Of a DNA stretch of 64,000 bases, positions 50,718 to 63,043 are shown one piece after another. Position numbers and translations under genes: made by a program. The stretch is from the NCBI GenBank assembly GCA_023079485.1, contig CM041090.1:11543403-11607402 (forward strand). The letters run 5' to 3'. The number at the start of each line of letters is the position of its first letter. The stretch's first letter is position 1. A model generated the notes under the pieces. The model was given only the letters and a program-made list of their open reading frames with translations, had not been told where the DNA came from and made no database searches. The DNA comes from Archilochus colubris. Its lineage: Eukaryota > Chordata > Aves > Apodiformes > Trochilidae.

Positions 50718-52254
50718 CTAACCCTCAAATGGAACCCTACCCACAGCACCACCAACAGTCGGCCTACGGGTTTGCGTTTTACCACAAACCTTGAATCTAC
50801 CAGCCCAAAGCGGCCTTTTTTCCGGGATCGCAGAATGGATCACAAAAGTCAGAACGTTCTGGATTGGCAAACAAACAGAAAGAGTGGCCACCGAAAACTT
50901 CGGCTGGCCCTAACCCTCACATGGAACCATACCCACAGCACCCACAACAGTCAGCCTACGAGTTTGCGTTTTACCACAAACCTTAAATTTACCAAGGGGA
51001 AGAGGCCGTTTTCCCGGATGGCTGAATTGGGTCCCAGCAATCCGAATGGTTGGGACTGGCAAACAAACGCAAAGTGTTGGCACTGAAAACTTTGGCTGGC
51101 CCTAACCCTCACATGGAACCCTACCCACAGTACCACCAACAGTTGGCCTACGGGTTTGCTTTTCACCACAAACCTTGAATCGACCAGCCCGAAGCGGCCT
51201 TTTTCCGGGATCGCTGAATGGAGACCCAGAAGTCCCAACTGTCGGGCCTGCCAAAAAAGTTCAGCGAGTGGCCACTGAAAACTTTGGCTGGCTCTAACCC
51301 TCACAAGGAACCATACCCACAGCACCATCAACAGTCGTCCTACCGGTATGCGTTTTGCCACAAACCTTCAATCTACAACCCCGAAGCGGCCGTTTTCCCC
51401 GATCGATGAAAAGAAATCCCAAAAGTCCAAACGGCTAGGACTGGCAAAGAAATGCAAAGACTGGCCACTGAAAACTTTGGCTGGCCCTAACCCTCACATG
51501 GAACCCTACCCACAGCACCACCAACAGTCGGCCTACGGGTTTTGCGTTTTACCACAAACCTTGAATCTACCACTCCGAAGCCGCTATTTTCCCGGATGGC
51601 TGAATGGGGTCCCAAAAGTCCGAATGTTCTGGATTGGCAAACAAAGGCAAAGACTGCCCACTGAAAACTTTGGCAGGCTCTAACCCTCACATGGAACACT
51701 ACCCACAGTACCATCAAAAGTCGTCCTACCGGTTTGCGTTTTACCACAAACCTTGAATCTACCAGCCCGAAGCGGCCGTTTTCCCGGACCACAGAATGGG
51801 GTCCGAGAACTCCGAAAGGTCGGTACAGGCAAAAAAATGCAAAGAGTGGCCACTGAAAACTTTGGCTGGCCCAAACCCTCACATGGAACCCTACCCACAG
51901 CACCACACACAGTCGGCCTACGGGTTTGCGTTTCACTACAAACCTTGAATCTACCAGCCCGAAGCGGCCGTTTTCCGGGATCGATGAATGGAGACCCAAA
52001 AGTCCAAGCGGTCGGGACTGGAAAAAAAAATTCAAAGAGTGGCCACTGAATACATTGGCTGGCCCTAACCCTAACATGGAACACTACCCACAGAACCACA
52101 CACACTCGGCCTACGGGTTTGCGTTTTAAGACAAACCTTGAATCTACCAGCCCGAAGCGGCCATTCCAATGTGGCTGAATGGGGTCCCTACAGTCCGAAT
52201 GTTCGAAACTGGAAAGCAGACGCAAAGAGTGGCCACTGAAAACTTTGGCTGGCC
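50718..52254 (+). repeat. Satellite B basic 8-monomer higher-order unit
   Basis: Order a b c e f g h i, 1,537 bp, without duplications or chimaeric monomers. I take this as the simplest unit from which the other blocks are derived. Confidence 0.8.
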
Positions 52255-54174
52255 CTAACCCTCAAATGGAACCCTACCCACAGCACCACCAACAGTCGGC
52301 CTACTGGTTTGCGTTTCACCACAAACCTTGAATCTACCAGCCCAAAGCGGCCTTTATTCCGGGATCGCAGAATGGATCACAAAAGTCAGAACGTTCTGGA
52401 TTGGCAAACAAACAGAAAGAGTGGCCACCGAAAACTTCGGCTGGCTCTAACCCTCACATGGAACCCTACCCACAGCACCCACAACAGTCAGCCTACGAAT
52501 TTGCGTTTTACCACAAACCTTAAATTTACCAAGGGGAAGAGGCCGTTTTCCCGGATGGCTGAATTGGGTCCCAGAAGTCCGAATGGTTGGGACTGGCAAA
52601 CAAACACAAAGAGTTGGCACTGAAAACTTTGGCTGGCCCTAACCCTCACATGGAACCCTACCCACAGTACCACCAAAAGTTGGCCTACGGGTTTGCTTTT
52701 CACCACAAACCTTGAATCGACCAGCCCGAAGCGGCCTTTTCCGGGATCGCTGAATGGAGACCCAAAAGTCCGAACTGTCGGGCCTGCCAAAAAAGTTCAG
52801 CGAGTGGCCGCTGAAAACTTTGGCTGGCTCTAACCCTCACAAGGAACCATACCCACAGCACCATCAACAGTCCTCCTACCGGTATGCGTTTTGCCACAAA
52901 CCTTCAAACTACAAGCCCGAAGAAGCCGTTTTCCCGGATGGCTGAGTGGGGTCCCAAAAGTCCGAATGTTTTGGATTGGGAAACAAATTCAAAGAGTGGG
53001 CACTGAAAACTTTGGCTGGGCCTAACCCTCACATGGAACCCTACCCACAGTACCACCAAAAGTTGGCCTACGGGTTTGCTTTTCACCACAAACCTTGAAT
53101 CGACCAGCCCGAAGCGGCCTTTTTTTGGGATCGCTGAATGGAGACCCAAAAGTCCGAACTGTCGGGCCTGCCAAAAAAGTTCAGCGAGTGGCCACTGAAA
53201 ACTTTGGCTGGCTCTAACCCTCAAAAGAAACCATACCCACAGCGCCATCAACAGTCGTCCTACCGGTATGCGTTTTGCCACAAACCTCCAATCTACCAGC
53301 CCGAAGCGGCCGTTTTCCCCGATCGATGAAAAGAAATCCCAAAAGTCCGAACGGCTAGGACTGGCAAAGAAATGCAAAGACTGGCCACTGAAAACTTTGG
53401 CTGTCCCTAAACCTCACATGGAACCCTACCCACAGCACCACCAACAGTCGGCCTACGGGTTTTGCGTTTTACCACAAACCTTGAATCTACAAGGCCGAAG
53501 CCGCCATTTTCCCGGATGGCTGAATGGGGTCCCAAAAGTCCGAATGTTCTGGATTGGCAAACAAAGGCAAAGACTGCCCACTGAAAACTTTGGCAGGCTC
53601 TAACCCTCACATGGAACACTACCCACAGTACCATCAACAGTCGTCCTACCGGTTTGCGTTTTACCACAAACCTTGAATCTACCAGCCCGAAGCGGCCGTT
53701 TTCCCGGATCACAGAATGGGGTCCGAGAACTCCGAAGGGTCGGTACTGGCAAAAAAACGCAAAGAGTGGCCACTGAAAACTTTGACTGGCCCTAACCCTC
53801 ACATGGAACCCTACCCACAGCACCACCAACAGTCGGCCTACGGGTTTGCGTTTCACCACAAACCTTGAATCTACCAGCCCGAAGCGGCCGTTTTCCGGGA
53901 TCGATGAATGGAGACCCAAAAGTCCAAGCGGTCGGGACTGGAAAAAAAAATTCAAAGAGTGGCCACTGAAAACATTGGCTGGCACTAACCCTAACACAGA
54001 ACACTACCCACAGCACCACACACACTCGGCCTACGGGTTTGCGTTTTAAGACAAACCTTGAATCTACCAGCCCGAAGCGGCCATTCCAATGTGGCTGAAT
54101 GGGGTCCCTACAGTCCGAATGTTCAAAACTGTAAAGCAGACGCAAAGAGTGGCCACTGAAAACTTTGGCTGGCC
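52255..54174 (+). repeat. Satellite B 10-monomer higher-order unit
   Basis: Order a b c d c e f g h i, 1,920 bp. It equals the 8-monomer unit plus an inserted d-c pair, exactly ten times 192 bp. Confidence 0.8.
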
Positions 54175-56891
54175 CTAACCCTCAAATGGAACCCTACCCA
54201 CAGCACCACCAACAGTCGGCCTACGGGTTTGCGTTTCACCACAAACCTTGAATCTACCAGCCCAAAGCGGCCTTTTTTCCGGGATCGCAGAATGGATCAC
54301 AAAAGTCAGAACGTTCTGGATTGGCAAACAAACAGAAAGAGTGGCCACCGAAAACTGGCTGGCCCTAACCCTCACATGGAACCCTACCCAACGCACCCAC
54401 AACAGTCAGCCAACGAGTTTGCGTTTTACCACAAACCTTAAATTTACCAAGGGGAAGAGGCCGTTTTCCCGGATGGCTGAATTGGGTCCCAGAAGTCCAA
54501 ATGGTTGGGACTGGCAAACAAATGCAAAGAGTTGGCACTGAAAACTTTGGCTGGCCCTAACCCTCACATGGAACCCTACCCACAGTACCACCAACAGTTG
54601 GCCTACGGGTTTGCTTTTCACCACAAACCTTGAATCGACCAGCCCGAAGCGGCCTTTTTCCGGGATCGCTGAATGGAGACCCAAAAGTCCGAACTGTCGG
54701 GCCTGCCAAAAAAGTTCAGCGAGTGGCCGCTGAAAACTTTGGCTGGCTCTAACCCTCACAAGGAACCATACCCACAGCACCATCAACAGTCCTCCTACCG
54801 GTATGCGTTTTGCCACAATCCCTTCCGGTATGCGTTTTGCCACAAACCTTCAATCTACAACCCCGAAGCGGCCGTTTTCCCCGATCGATGAAAAGAAATC
54901 CCAAAAGTCCAAACGGCTAGGACTGGCAAAGAAATGCAAAGACTGGCCACTGAAAACTTTGGCTGGCCCTAACCCTCACATGGAACCCTACCCACAGCAC
55001 CACCAACAGTCGGCCTACGGGTTTTGCGTTTTAACACAAACCTTGAATCTACCAGGCCGAAGCCGCCATTTTCCCGGATGGCTGAATGGGGTCCCAAAAG
55101 TCCGAATGTTCTGGATTGGCAAACAAAGGCAAAGACTGCCCACTGAAAACTTTGGCAGGCTCTAACCCTCACATGGAACACTACCCACAGTACCATCAAC
55201 AGTCGTCCTACCGGTTTGCGTTTTACCACAAACCTTGAATCTACCAGCCCGAAGCGGCCGTTTTCCCCGATCGATGAAAAGAAATCCCAAAAGTCCGAAC
55301 GGCTAGGACTGGCAAAGAAATGCAAAGACTGGCCACTGAAAACTTTGGCTGGCCCTAACCCTCACATGGAACCCTACCCACAGCACCACCAACAGTTGGC
55401 CTACGGGTTTTGCGTTTTACCACAAACCTTGAATCTACCAGGCCGAAGCCGCCATTTTCCCGGATGGCTGAATGGGGTCCCAAAAGTCCTAACGGTCAGG
55501 ACTGGCAAACAAACGGAAAGAGTGGCCACTGAAAACTTTGGCTGGTCCTATCCTTCACATGAAACAATACCCCAAGGACTACCAACAGTCGGCCTACGGG
55601 TTTGCGTTTCACCACAAACCTTGAATCTACCAGCCCGAAGCGGCCGTTTTCCGGGATCGATGAATGGAGACCCAAAAGTCCAAGCGGTCGGGACTGGAAA
55701 AAAAAATTCAAAGAGTGGCCACTGAAAACATTGGCTGGCCCTAACCCTAACATGGAACACTACCCACAGCACCACACACACTCGGCCTACGGGTTTGCGT
55801 TTTAAGACAAACCTTGAATATACCAGCCCAAAGCTGCCGTTTTCCGGGATCGATTAATGGAGACCCAAAAGTCCAAGCGGTCGGGACTGGAAAAAAAAAT
55901 TCAAAGAGTGGCCACTGAAAACATTGGCTGGCCCTAACCCTAACATGGAACACTACCCACAGCACCACACACACTCGGCCTACGGGTTTGCGTTTTAAGA
56001 CAAACCTTGAATATACCAGCCCGAAGAGGCCATTCCAATGTGGCTGAATGGGGTCCCTACAGTCCGAATGTTCGAAACTGGAAAGCAGATGCAAAGAGTG
56101 GCCACTGAAAACTTTGGCTGGCCCTAACCCTCAAATGGAACCCTACCCACAGCACCACCAACAGTCGGCCTACGGGTTTTGCGTTTTACCACAAACCTTG
56201 AATCTACTAGGCCGAAGCGGCCATTTTCCCGGATGGCTGAATGGGGTCCCAAAAGTCCGAATGTTCTGGATTGGAAAACAAAGGCAAAGACTGCCCACTG
56301 AAAACTATGGCAGGCTCTAACCCTCACATGGAACACTACCCACAGTACCATCAACAGTCGTCCTACCGGTTTGCGTTTTACCACAAACCTTGAATATACC
56401 AGCCCAAAGCGGCCGTTTTCCCGGATCACAGAATGGGGTCCGAGAACTCCGAAGGGTCGGTACTGGCAAAAAAACGCAAAGAGTGGCCACTGAAAACTTC
56501 GGCTGGCCCTAACCCTCACATGGAACCCTACCCACAGCACCACCAACAGTCGGCCTACGAGTTTGCGTTTCACCACAAACCTTGAATCTACCAGCCCGAA
56601 GCGGCCGTTTTCCGGGATCGATGAATGGAGACCCAAAAGTCCAAGCGGTCGGGACTGGAAAAAAAAATTCAAAGAGTGGCCACTGAAAACATTGGCTGGC
56701 CCTAACCCTTACATGGAACACTACCCACAGCACCACACACACTCGGCCTACGGGTTTGCGTTTTAAGATAAACCTTGAATCTACCAGCCCGAAGCGGCCA
56801 TTCCAATGTGGCTGAATGGGGTCCCTACAGTCCGAATGTTCAAAACTGGAAAACAGACGCAAAGATTGGCCACTGAAAACTTTGGCTGGCC
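54175..56891 (+). repeat. Satellite B 14-monomer block with chimaeric monomers
   Basis: Order a b c e f g/e f/j j/h i/h i f g h i, 2,717 bp. Monomers written with a slash have a first half of one type and a second half of another, switching near the conserved central box. The e monomer contains an extra 27 bp. Confidence 0.72.
54798..54845 (+). repeat. 27-bp tandem duplication inside an e monomer
   Basis: The segment 'ccggtatgcgttttgccac' is repeated with a period of 27 bp (starts at 54,798 and 54,825). It accounts for the extra length of this monomer and was not copied to the corresponding e monomers elsewhere, so it is young. Confidence 0.9.
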
Positions 56892-58622
56892 CTAACCCTC
56901 AAATGGAACCCTACCCACAGCACCACCAACAGTCGGCCTACGGGTTTGCGTTTTACCACAAACCTTGAATCTACCAGCCCAAAGCGGCCTTTTTTCCGGG
57001 ATCGCAGAATGGATCACAAAAGTCAGAACGTTCTGGATTGGCAAACAAACAGAAAGAGTGGCCACCGAAAACTTCGGCTGGCCCTAACCCTCACATGGAA
57101 CCATACCCACAGCACCCACAACAGTCAGCCTACGAGTTTGCGTTTTACCACAAACCTTAAATTTACCAAGGGGAAGAGGCCGTTTTCCCGGATGGCTGAA
57201 TTGGGTCCCAGCAATCCGAATGGTTGGGACTGGCAAACAAACGCAAAGAGTTGGCACTGAAAACTTTGGCTGGCCCTAACCCTCACATGGAACCCTACCC
57301 ACAGTACCACCAACAGTTGGCCTACGGGTTTGCTTTTCACCACAAACCTTGAATCGACCAGCCCGAAGCGGCCTTTTTCCGGGATTGCTGAATGGAGACC
57401 CAGAAGTCCGAACTGTCGGGCCTGCCAAAAAAGTTCAGCGAGTGGCCACTGAAAACTTTGGCTGGCTCTAACCCTCACAAGGAACCATACCCACAGCGCC
57501 ATCAACAGTCGTCCTACCGGTATGCGTTTTGCCACAAACCTTCAATCTACAACCCCGAAGCGGCCGTTTTCCCCGATCGATGAAAAGAAATCCCAAAAGT
57601 CCGAACGGCTAGGACTGGAAAAGAAATGCAAAGACTGGCCACTGAAAACTTTGGCTGGCCCTAACCCTCACATGGAACCCTACCCACAGCACCACCAACA
57701 GTCGGCCTACGGGTTTTGCGTTTTACCACAAACCATGAATCTACCAGGCCGAAGCCGCCATTTTCCCGGATGGCTGAATGGGGTCCCAAAAGTCCGAATG
57801 TTCTGGATTGGCAAACAAAGGCAAAGACTGCCCACTGAAAACTTTGGCAGGCTCTAACCCTCACATGGAACACTACCCACAGTACCATCAACAGTCGTCC
57901 TACCGGTTTGCGTTTTACCACAAACCTTGAATCTACCAGCCCGAAGCGGCCGTTTTCCCCGATCGATGAAAAGAAATCCCAAAAGTCCGAACGGCTAGGA
58001 CTGGCAAAGAAATGCAAAGACTGGCCACTGAAAACTTTGGCTGGCCCTAACCCTCACATGGAACCCTACCCACAGCACCACCAACAGTTGGCCTACGGGT
58101 TTTGCGTTTTACCACAAACCTTGAATCTACCAGGCCGAAGCCGCCATTTTCCCGGATGGCTGAATGGGGTCCCAAAAGTCCTAACGGTCAGGACTGGCAA
58201 ACAAACGGAAAGAGTGGCCACTGAAAACTTTGGCTGGTCCTATCCTTCACATGAAACAATACCCCAAGGACTACCAACAGTCGGCCTACGGGTTTGCGTT
58301 TCACCACAAACCTTGAATCTACCAGCCCGAAGCGGCCGTTTTCCGGGATCGATGAATGGAGACCCAAAAGTCCAAGCGGTCGGGACTGGAAAAAAAAATT
58401 CAAAGAGTGGCCACTGAAAACATTGGCTGGCCCTAACCCTAACATGGAACACTACCCACAGCACCACACACACTCGGCCTACGGGTTTGCGTTTTAAGAC
58501 AAACCTTGAATATACCAGCCCGAAGCGGCCATTCCAATGTGGCTGAATGGGGTCCCTACAGTCCGAATGTTCGAAACTGGAAAACAGACGCAAAGAGTGG
58601 CCACTGAAAACTTTGGCTGGCC
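56892..58622 (+). repeat. Satellite B 9-monomer block
   Basis: Order a b c e f g/e f/j j/h i, 1,731 bp. It shares the chimaeric g/e, f/j and j/h monomers with the previous block, and a 510-bp stretch at 57,908-58,417 encodes exactly the same translation as 55,216-55,725. Confidence 0.75.
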
Positions 58623-60161
58623 CTAACCCTCAAATGGAACCCTACCCACAGCACCACCAACAGTCGGCCTACGGGTTTGCGTTTCACCACAAACCTTGAA
58701 TCTACCAGCCCAAAGCGGCCTTTTTTCCGGGATCGCAGAATGGATCACAAAAGTCAGAACGTTCTGGATTGGCAAACAAACAGAAAGAGTGGCCACCGAA
58801 AACTTTGGCTGGCCCTAACCCTCACATGGAACCCTACCCACACCACCCACAACAGTCAGCCTACGAGTTTGCGTTTTACCACAAACCTTAAATTTACCAA
58901 GGGGAAGAGGCCGTTTTCCCGGATGGCTGAATTGGGTCCCAGAAGTCCGAATGGTTGGGACTGGCAAACAAACGCAAAGAGTTGGCACTGAAAACTTTGG
59001 CTGGCCCTAACCCTCACATGGAACCCTACCCACAGTACCACCAACAGTTGGCCTACGGGTTTGCTTTTCACCACAAACCTTGAATCGACCAGCCCGAAGC
59101 GGCCTTTTTCCGGGATCGCTGAATGGAGACCCCAAAGTCCGAACTGTCGGTCCTGCCAAAAAAGTTCAGCAAGTGGCCGCTGAAAACTTTGGCTGGCGCT
59201 AACCCTCACAAGGAACCATACCCAAAGCACCATCAACAGTCCTCCTACCGGTATGCGTTTTGCCACAAACCTTCAATCTACCAGCTAGAAGCGGTCGTTT
59301 TCCCGGATGGCTGAGTGGGGTCCCAAAAGTCCGAATTTTCAGGATTGGGAAACAAATTCAAAGAGTGGGCACTGAAAACTTTGGCTGGGCCTAACCCTCA
59401 CATGGAACCCTACCCACAGTACCACCAACAGTTGGCCTACGGGTTTGCTTTTCTCCACAAACCTTGAATATACCAGCCCAAAGCGGCCTTTTTACGGGAT
59501 CGCTGAATGGAGACCAAGAAGTCCGAACTGTCGGGCCTGCCAAAAAAGTTCAGCGAGTGGCCACTGAAAACTTTGGCTGGCTCTAACCCTCACAAGGAAC
59601 CATACCCACAGCACCATCAACAGTCGTCCTACCGGTATGCGTTTTGCCACAAACCTTCAATCTACAAGCCCGAAGCGGCCGTTTTCCCCGATCGATGAAA
59701 AGAAATCCCAAAAGTCCGAACGGCTAGGACTGGAAAAGAAATGCAAAGACTGGCCACTGAAAACTTTGGCTGGCCCTAACCCTCACATGGAACCCTACCC
59801 ACAGCACCAACAACAGTTGGCCTACGGGTTTTGCGTTTTACCACAAACCTTGAATCTACCAGGCCGAAGCGGCCATTTTCCCGGATGGCTGAATGGGGTC
59901 CCAAAAGTCCTAACGGTCAGGACTGGCAAACAAACGGAAAGAGTGGCCACTGAAAACTTTGGCTGGTCCTATCCTTCACATGAAACAATACCCCAAGGAC
60001 TACCAACAGTCGGCCTACGGGTTTTCGTTTCACCACAAACCTTGAATCTACCAGCCCGAAGCGGCCGTTTTCCGGGATCGATGAATGGAGACCCAAAAGT
60101 CCAAGCGGTCGGGACTGGAAAAAAAAATTCAAAGAGTGGCCACTGAAAACATTGGCTGGCC
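58623..60161 (+). repeat. Satellite B 8-monomer block with d-c pair
   Basis: Order a b c d c e f/j j/h. It has the same number of monomers as the basic unit but different content: d-c is present, and g, h and i are replaced by the chimaeric f/j and j/h monomers. The next a monomer begins with an i-type start, another chimaera. Confidence 0.72.
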
Positions 60162-61890
60162 CTAACCCTAACATGGAACCCTACCCACAGCACCACCAAC
60201 AGTCGGCCTACGGGTTTGCGTTTTACCACAAACCTTGAATCTACCAGCCCAAAGCGGCCTTTTTTCCGGGATCGCAGAATGGATCACAAAAGTCAGAACG
60301 TTCTGGATTGGCAAACAAACAGAAAGAGTGGCCACCGAAAACTTCGGCTGGCCCTAACCCTCACATGGAACCCTACCCACAGCACCCACAACAGTCAGCC
60401 TACGAGTTTGCGTTTTACCACAAACCTTAAATTTACCAAGGGGAAGAGGCCGTTTTCCCGGATGGCTGAATTGGGTCCCAGAAGTCCGAATGGTTGGGAC
60501 TGGCAAACAAACGCAAAGAGTTGGCACTGAAAACTTTGGCCGGCCCTAACCCTCACATGGAACCCTACCCACAGTACCACCAACAGTTGGCCTACGGGTT
60601 TGCTTTTCACCACAAACCTTGAATCGACCAGCCCGAAGCGGCCTTTTTCCGGGATCGCTGAATGGAGACCCAGAAGTCCGAACTGTCGGGCCTGCCAAAA
60701 AAGTTCAGTGAGTGGCCGCTGAAAACTTTGGCTGGCTCTAATCCTCACAAGGAACCATACCCACAGCACCATCAACAGTCGTCCTACCGGTATGCGTTTT
60801 GCCACAAACCTTCAATCTACCAGCTAGAATCGGTCGTTTTCCCGGATGGCTGAGTGGGGTCCCAAAAGTCCGAATTTTCAGGATTGGGAAACAAATTCAA
60901 AGAGTGGGCACTGAAAACTTTGGCTGGCCCTTACCCTCACATGGAAACCTACCCACAGTACCACCAAAAGTTGGCCTACGGGTTTGCTTTTCACCACAAA
61001 CCTTGAATCGACCAGCCCGAAGCGGCCTTTTTCCGGGATCGCTTAATGGAGACCCCAAAGTCCGAACTGTCGGGCCTGCCAAAAAAGTTCAGCGAGTGGC
61101 CACTGAAAACTTTGGCTGGCTCTAACCCTCACAAGGAACCATACCCACAGCACCATCAACAGTCGTCCTACCGGTATGCGTTTTGCTACAAACCTTCAAT
61201 CTACAAGCCCGAAGCGGCCGTTTTCCCCGATCGATGAAAAGAAATCCCAAAAGTCCGAACGGCTAGGACTGGCAAAGAAATGCAAAGACTGGCCACTGAA
61301 AACTTTGGCTGGCCCTAACCCTCACATGGAACCCTACCCACAGCACCACCAACAGTCGGCCTACGGGTTTTGCGTTTTACCACAAACCTTGAATCTACCA
61401 GGCCGAAGCCGCCATTTTCCCGGATGGCTGAATGGGGTCCCAAAAGTCCTAACGGTCAGGACTGGCAAACAAACGGAAAGAGTGGCCACTGAAAACTTTG
61501 GCTGGTCCTAATCCTCACATGAAACAATACCCCAAGGACTACCAACAGTCAGCCTACGGGTTTGCGTTTCACCACAAACCTTGAATCTACCAGCCCGAAG
61601 CGGCCGTTTTCCGGGATCGATGAATGGAGACCCAAAAGTCCAAGCGGTCGGGACTGGAAAAAAAAATTCAAAGAGTGGCCACTGAAAACATTGGCTGGCC
61701 CTAACCTTAACATGGAACACTACCCACAGCACCACACACACTCGGCCTACGGGTTTGCGTTTTAAGACAAACCTTGAATCTACCAGCCCGAAGCGGCCAT
61801 TCCAATGTGGCTGAATGGGGTCCCTACAGTCCGAATGTTCGAAACTGGAAAACAGACGCAAAGAGTGGCCACTGAAAACTTTGGCTGGCC
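60162..61890 (+). repeat. Satellite B 9-monomer block with d-c pair
   Basis: Order a b c d c e f/j j/h i, 1,729 bp. It matches the preceding block plus a complete i monomer. Confidence 0.72.
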
Positions 61891-63043
61891 CTAACCCTCA
61901 CATGGAACCCTACCCACAGCACCACCAACAGTCGTCCTACCGGTATGCGTTTTACCACAAACCTTGAATCTACCAGCCCAAAGCGGCCTTTTTTCCGGGA
62001 TCGCAGAATGGATCACAAAAGTCAGAACGTTCTGGATTGGCAAACAAACAGAAAGAGTGGCCACCGAAAATTTTGGCTGGCCCTAACCCTCACATGGAAC
62101 CCTACCCACAGCACCCACAACAGTCAGCCTACGAGTTTGCGTTTTACCACAAACCTTAAATTTACCAAGGGGAAGAGGCCGTTTTCCCGCATGGCTGAAT
62201 TGGGTCCCAGAAGTCCGAATGGTTGGGACTGGCAAACAAACGCAAAGAGTTGGCACTGAAAACTTTGGCTGGCCCTAACCCTCACATGGAACCCTACCCA
62301 CAGTACCCACAACAGTTGACCTACGGGTTTGCTTTTCACCACAAACCTTGAATCGACCAGCCCGAAGCGGCCTTTTTCCGGGATCGCTGAATGGAGACCC
62401 AAAAGTCCGAACTGTCGGGCCTGCCAAAAAAGTTCAGCGAGTGGCCGCTGAAAACTTTGGCAGGCTCTAACCCTCACAAGGAACCATACCCACAGCACCA
62501 TCAACAGTCGTCCTACCGGTATGCGTTTTGCCACAAACCTTCAATCTACCAGCTAGAATCGGTCGTTTTCCCGGATGGCTGAGTGGGGTCCCAAAAGTCC
62601 GAATTTTCAGGATTGGGAAACAAATTCAAAGAGTGGGCACTGAAAACTTTGGCTGGCCCTAACCCTCACATGGAACCCTACCCACAGTACCACCAACAGT
62701 TGGCCTACGGTTTTGCTTTTCACCACAAACCTTGAATCGACCAGCCCGAAGAGGCCTTTTTCCGGGATCGCTGAATGGAGACCCAAAAGTCCGAACTGTC
62801 GGGCCTGCCAAAATAGTTCAGCGAGTGGCCGCTGAAAACTTTGGCTGGCTCTAACCCTCACAAGGAACCATACCCACAGCACCATCAACAGTCGTCCTAC
62901 CGGTATGCGTTTTGCCACAAACCTTCAATCTACAAGCCCGAAGCGGCCGTTTTCCCCGATCGATGAAAAGAAATCCCAAAAGTCTGAACGGCTAGGACTG
63001 GCAAAGAAATGCAAAGACTGGCCACTGAAAACTTTGGCTGGCC
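61891..63043 (+). repeat. Satellite B 6-monomer block with d-c pair
   Basis: Order a b c d c e, 1,154 bp. The block is short because the next monomer is an f/a chimaera that restarts the order early, removing f to i. Confidence 0.72.

Noticed and set aside
46997..62582. Repeated 63-codon + strand open frames beginning METQKSELSG
   Set aside because: They recur because the c-type satellite monomer recurs. They overlap equally open frames on the other strand and have no domain signature.
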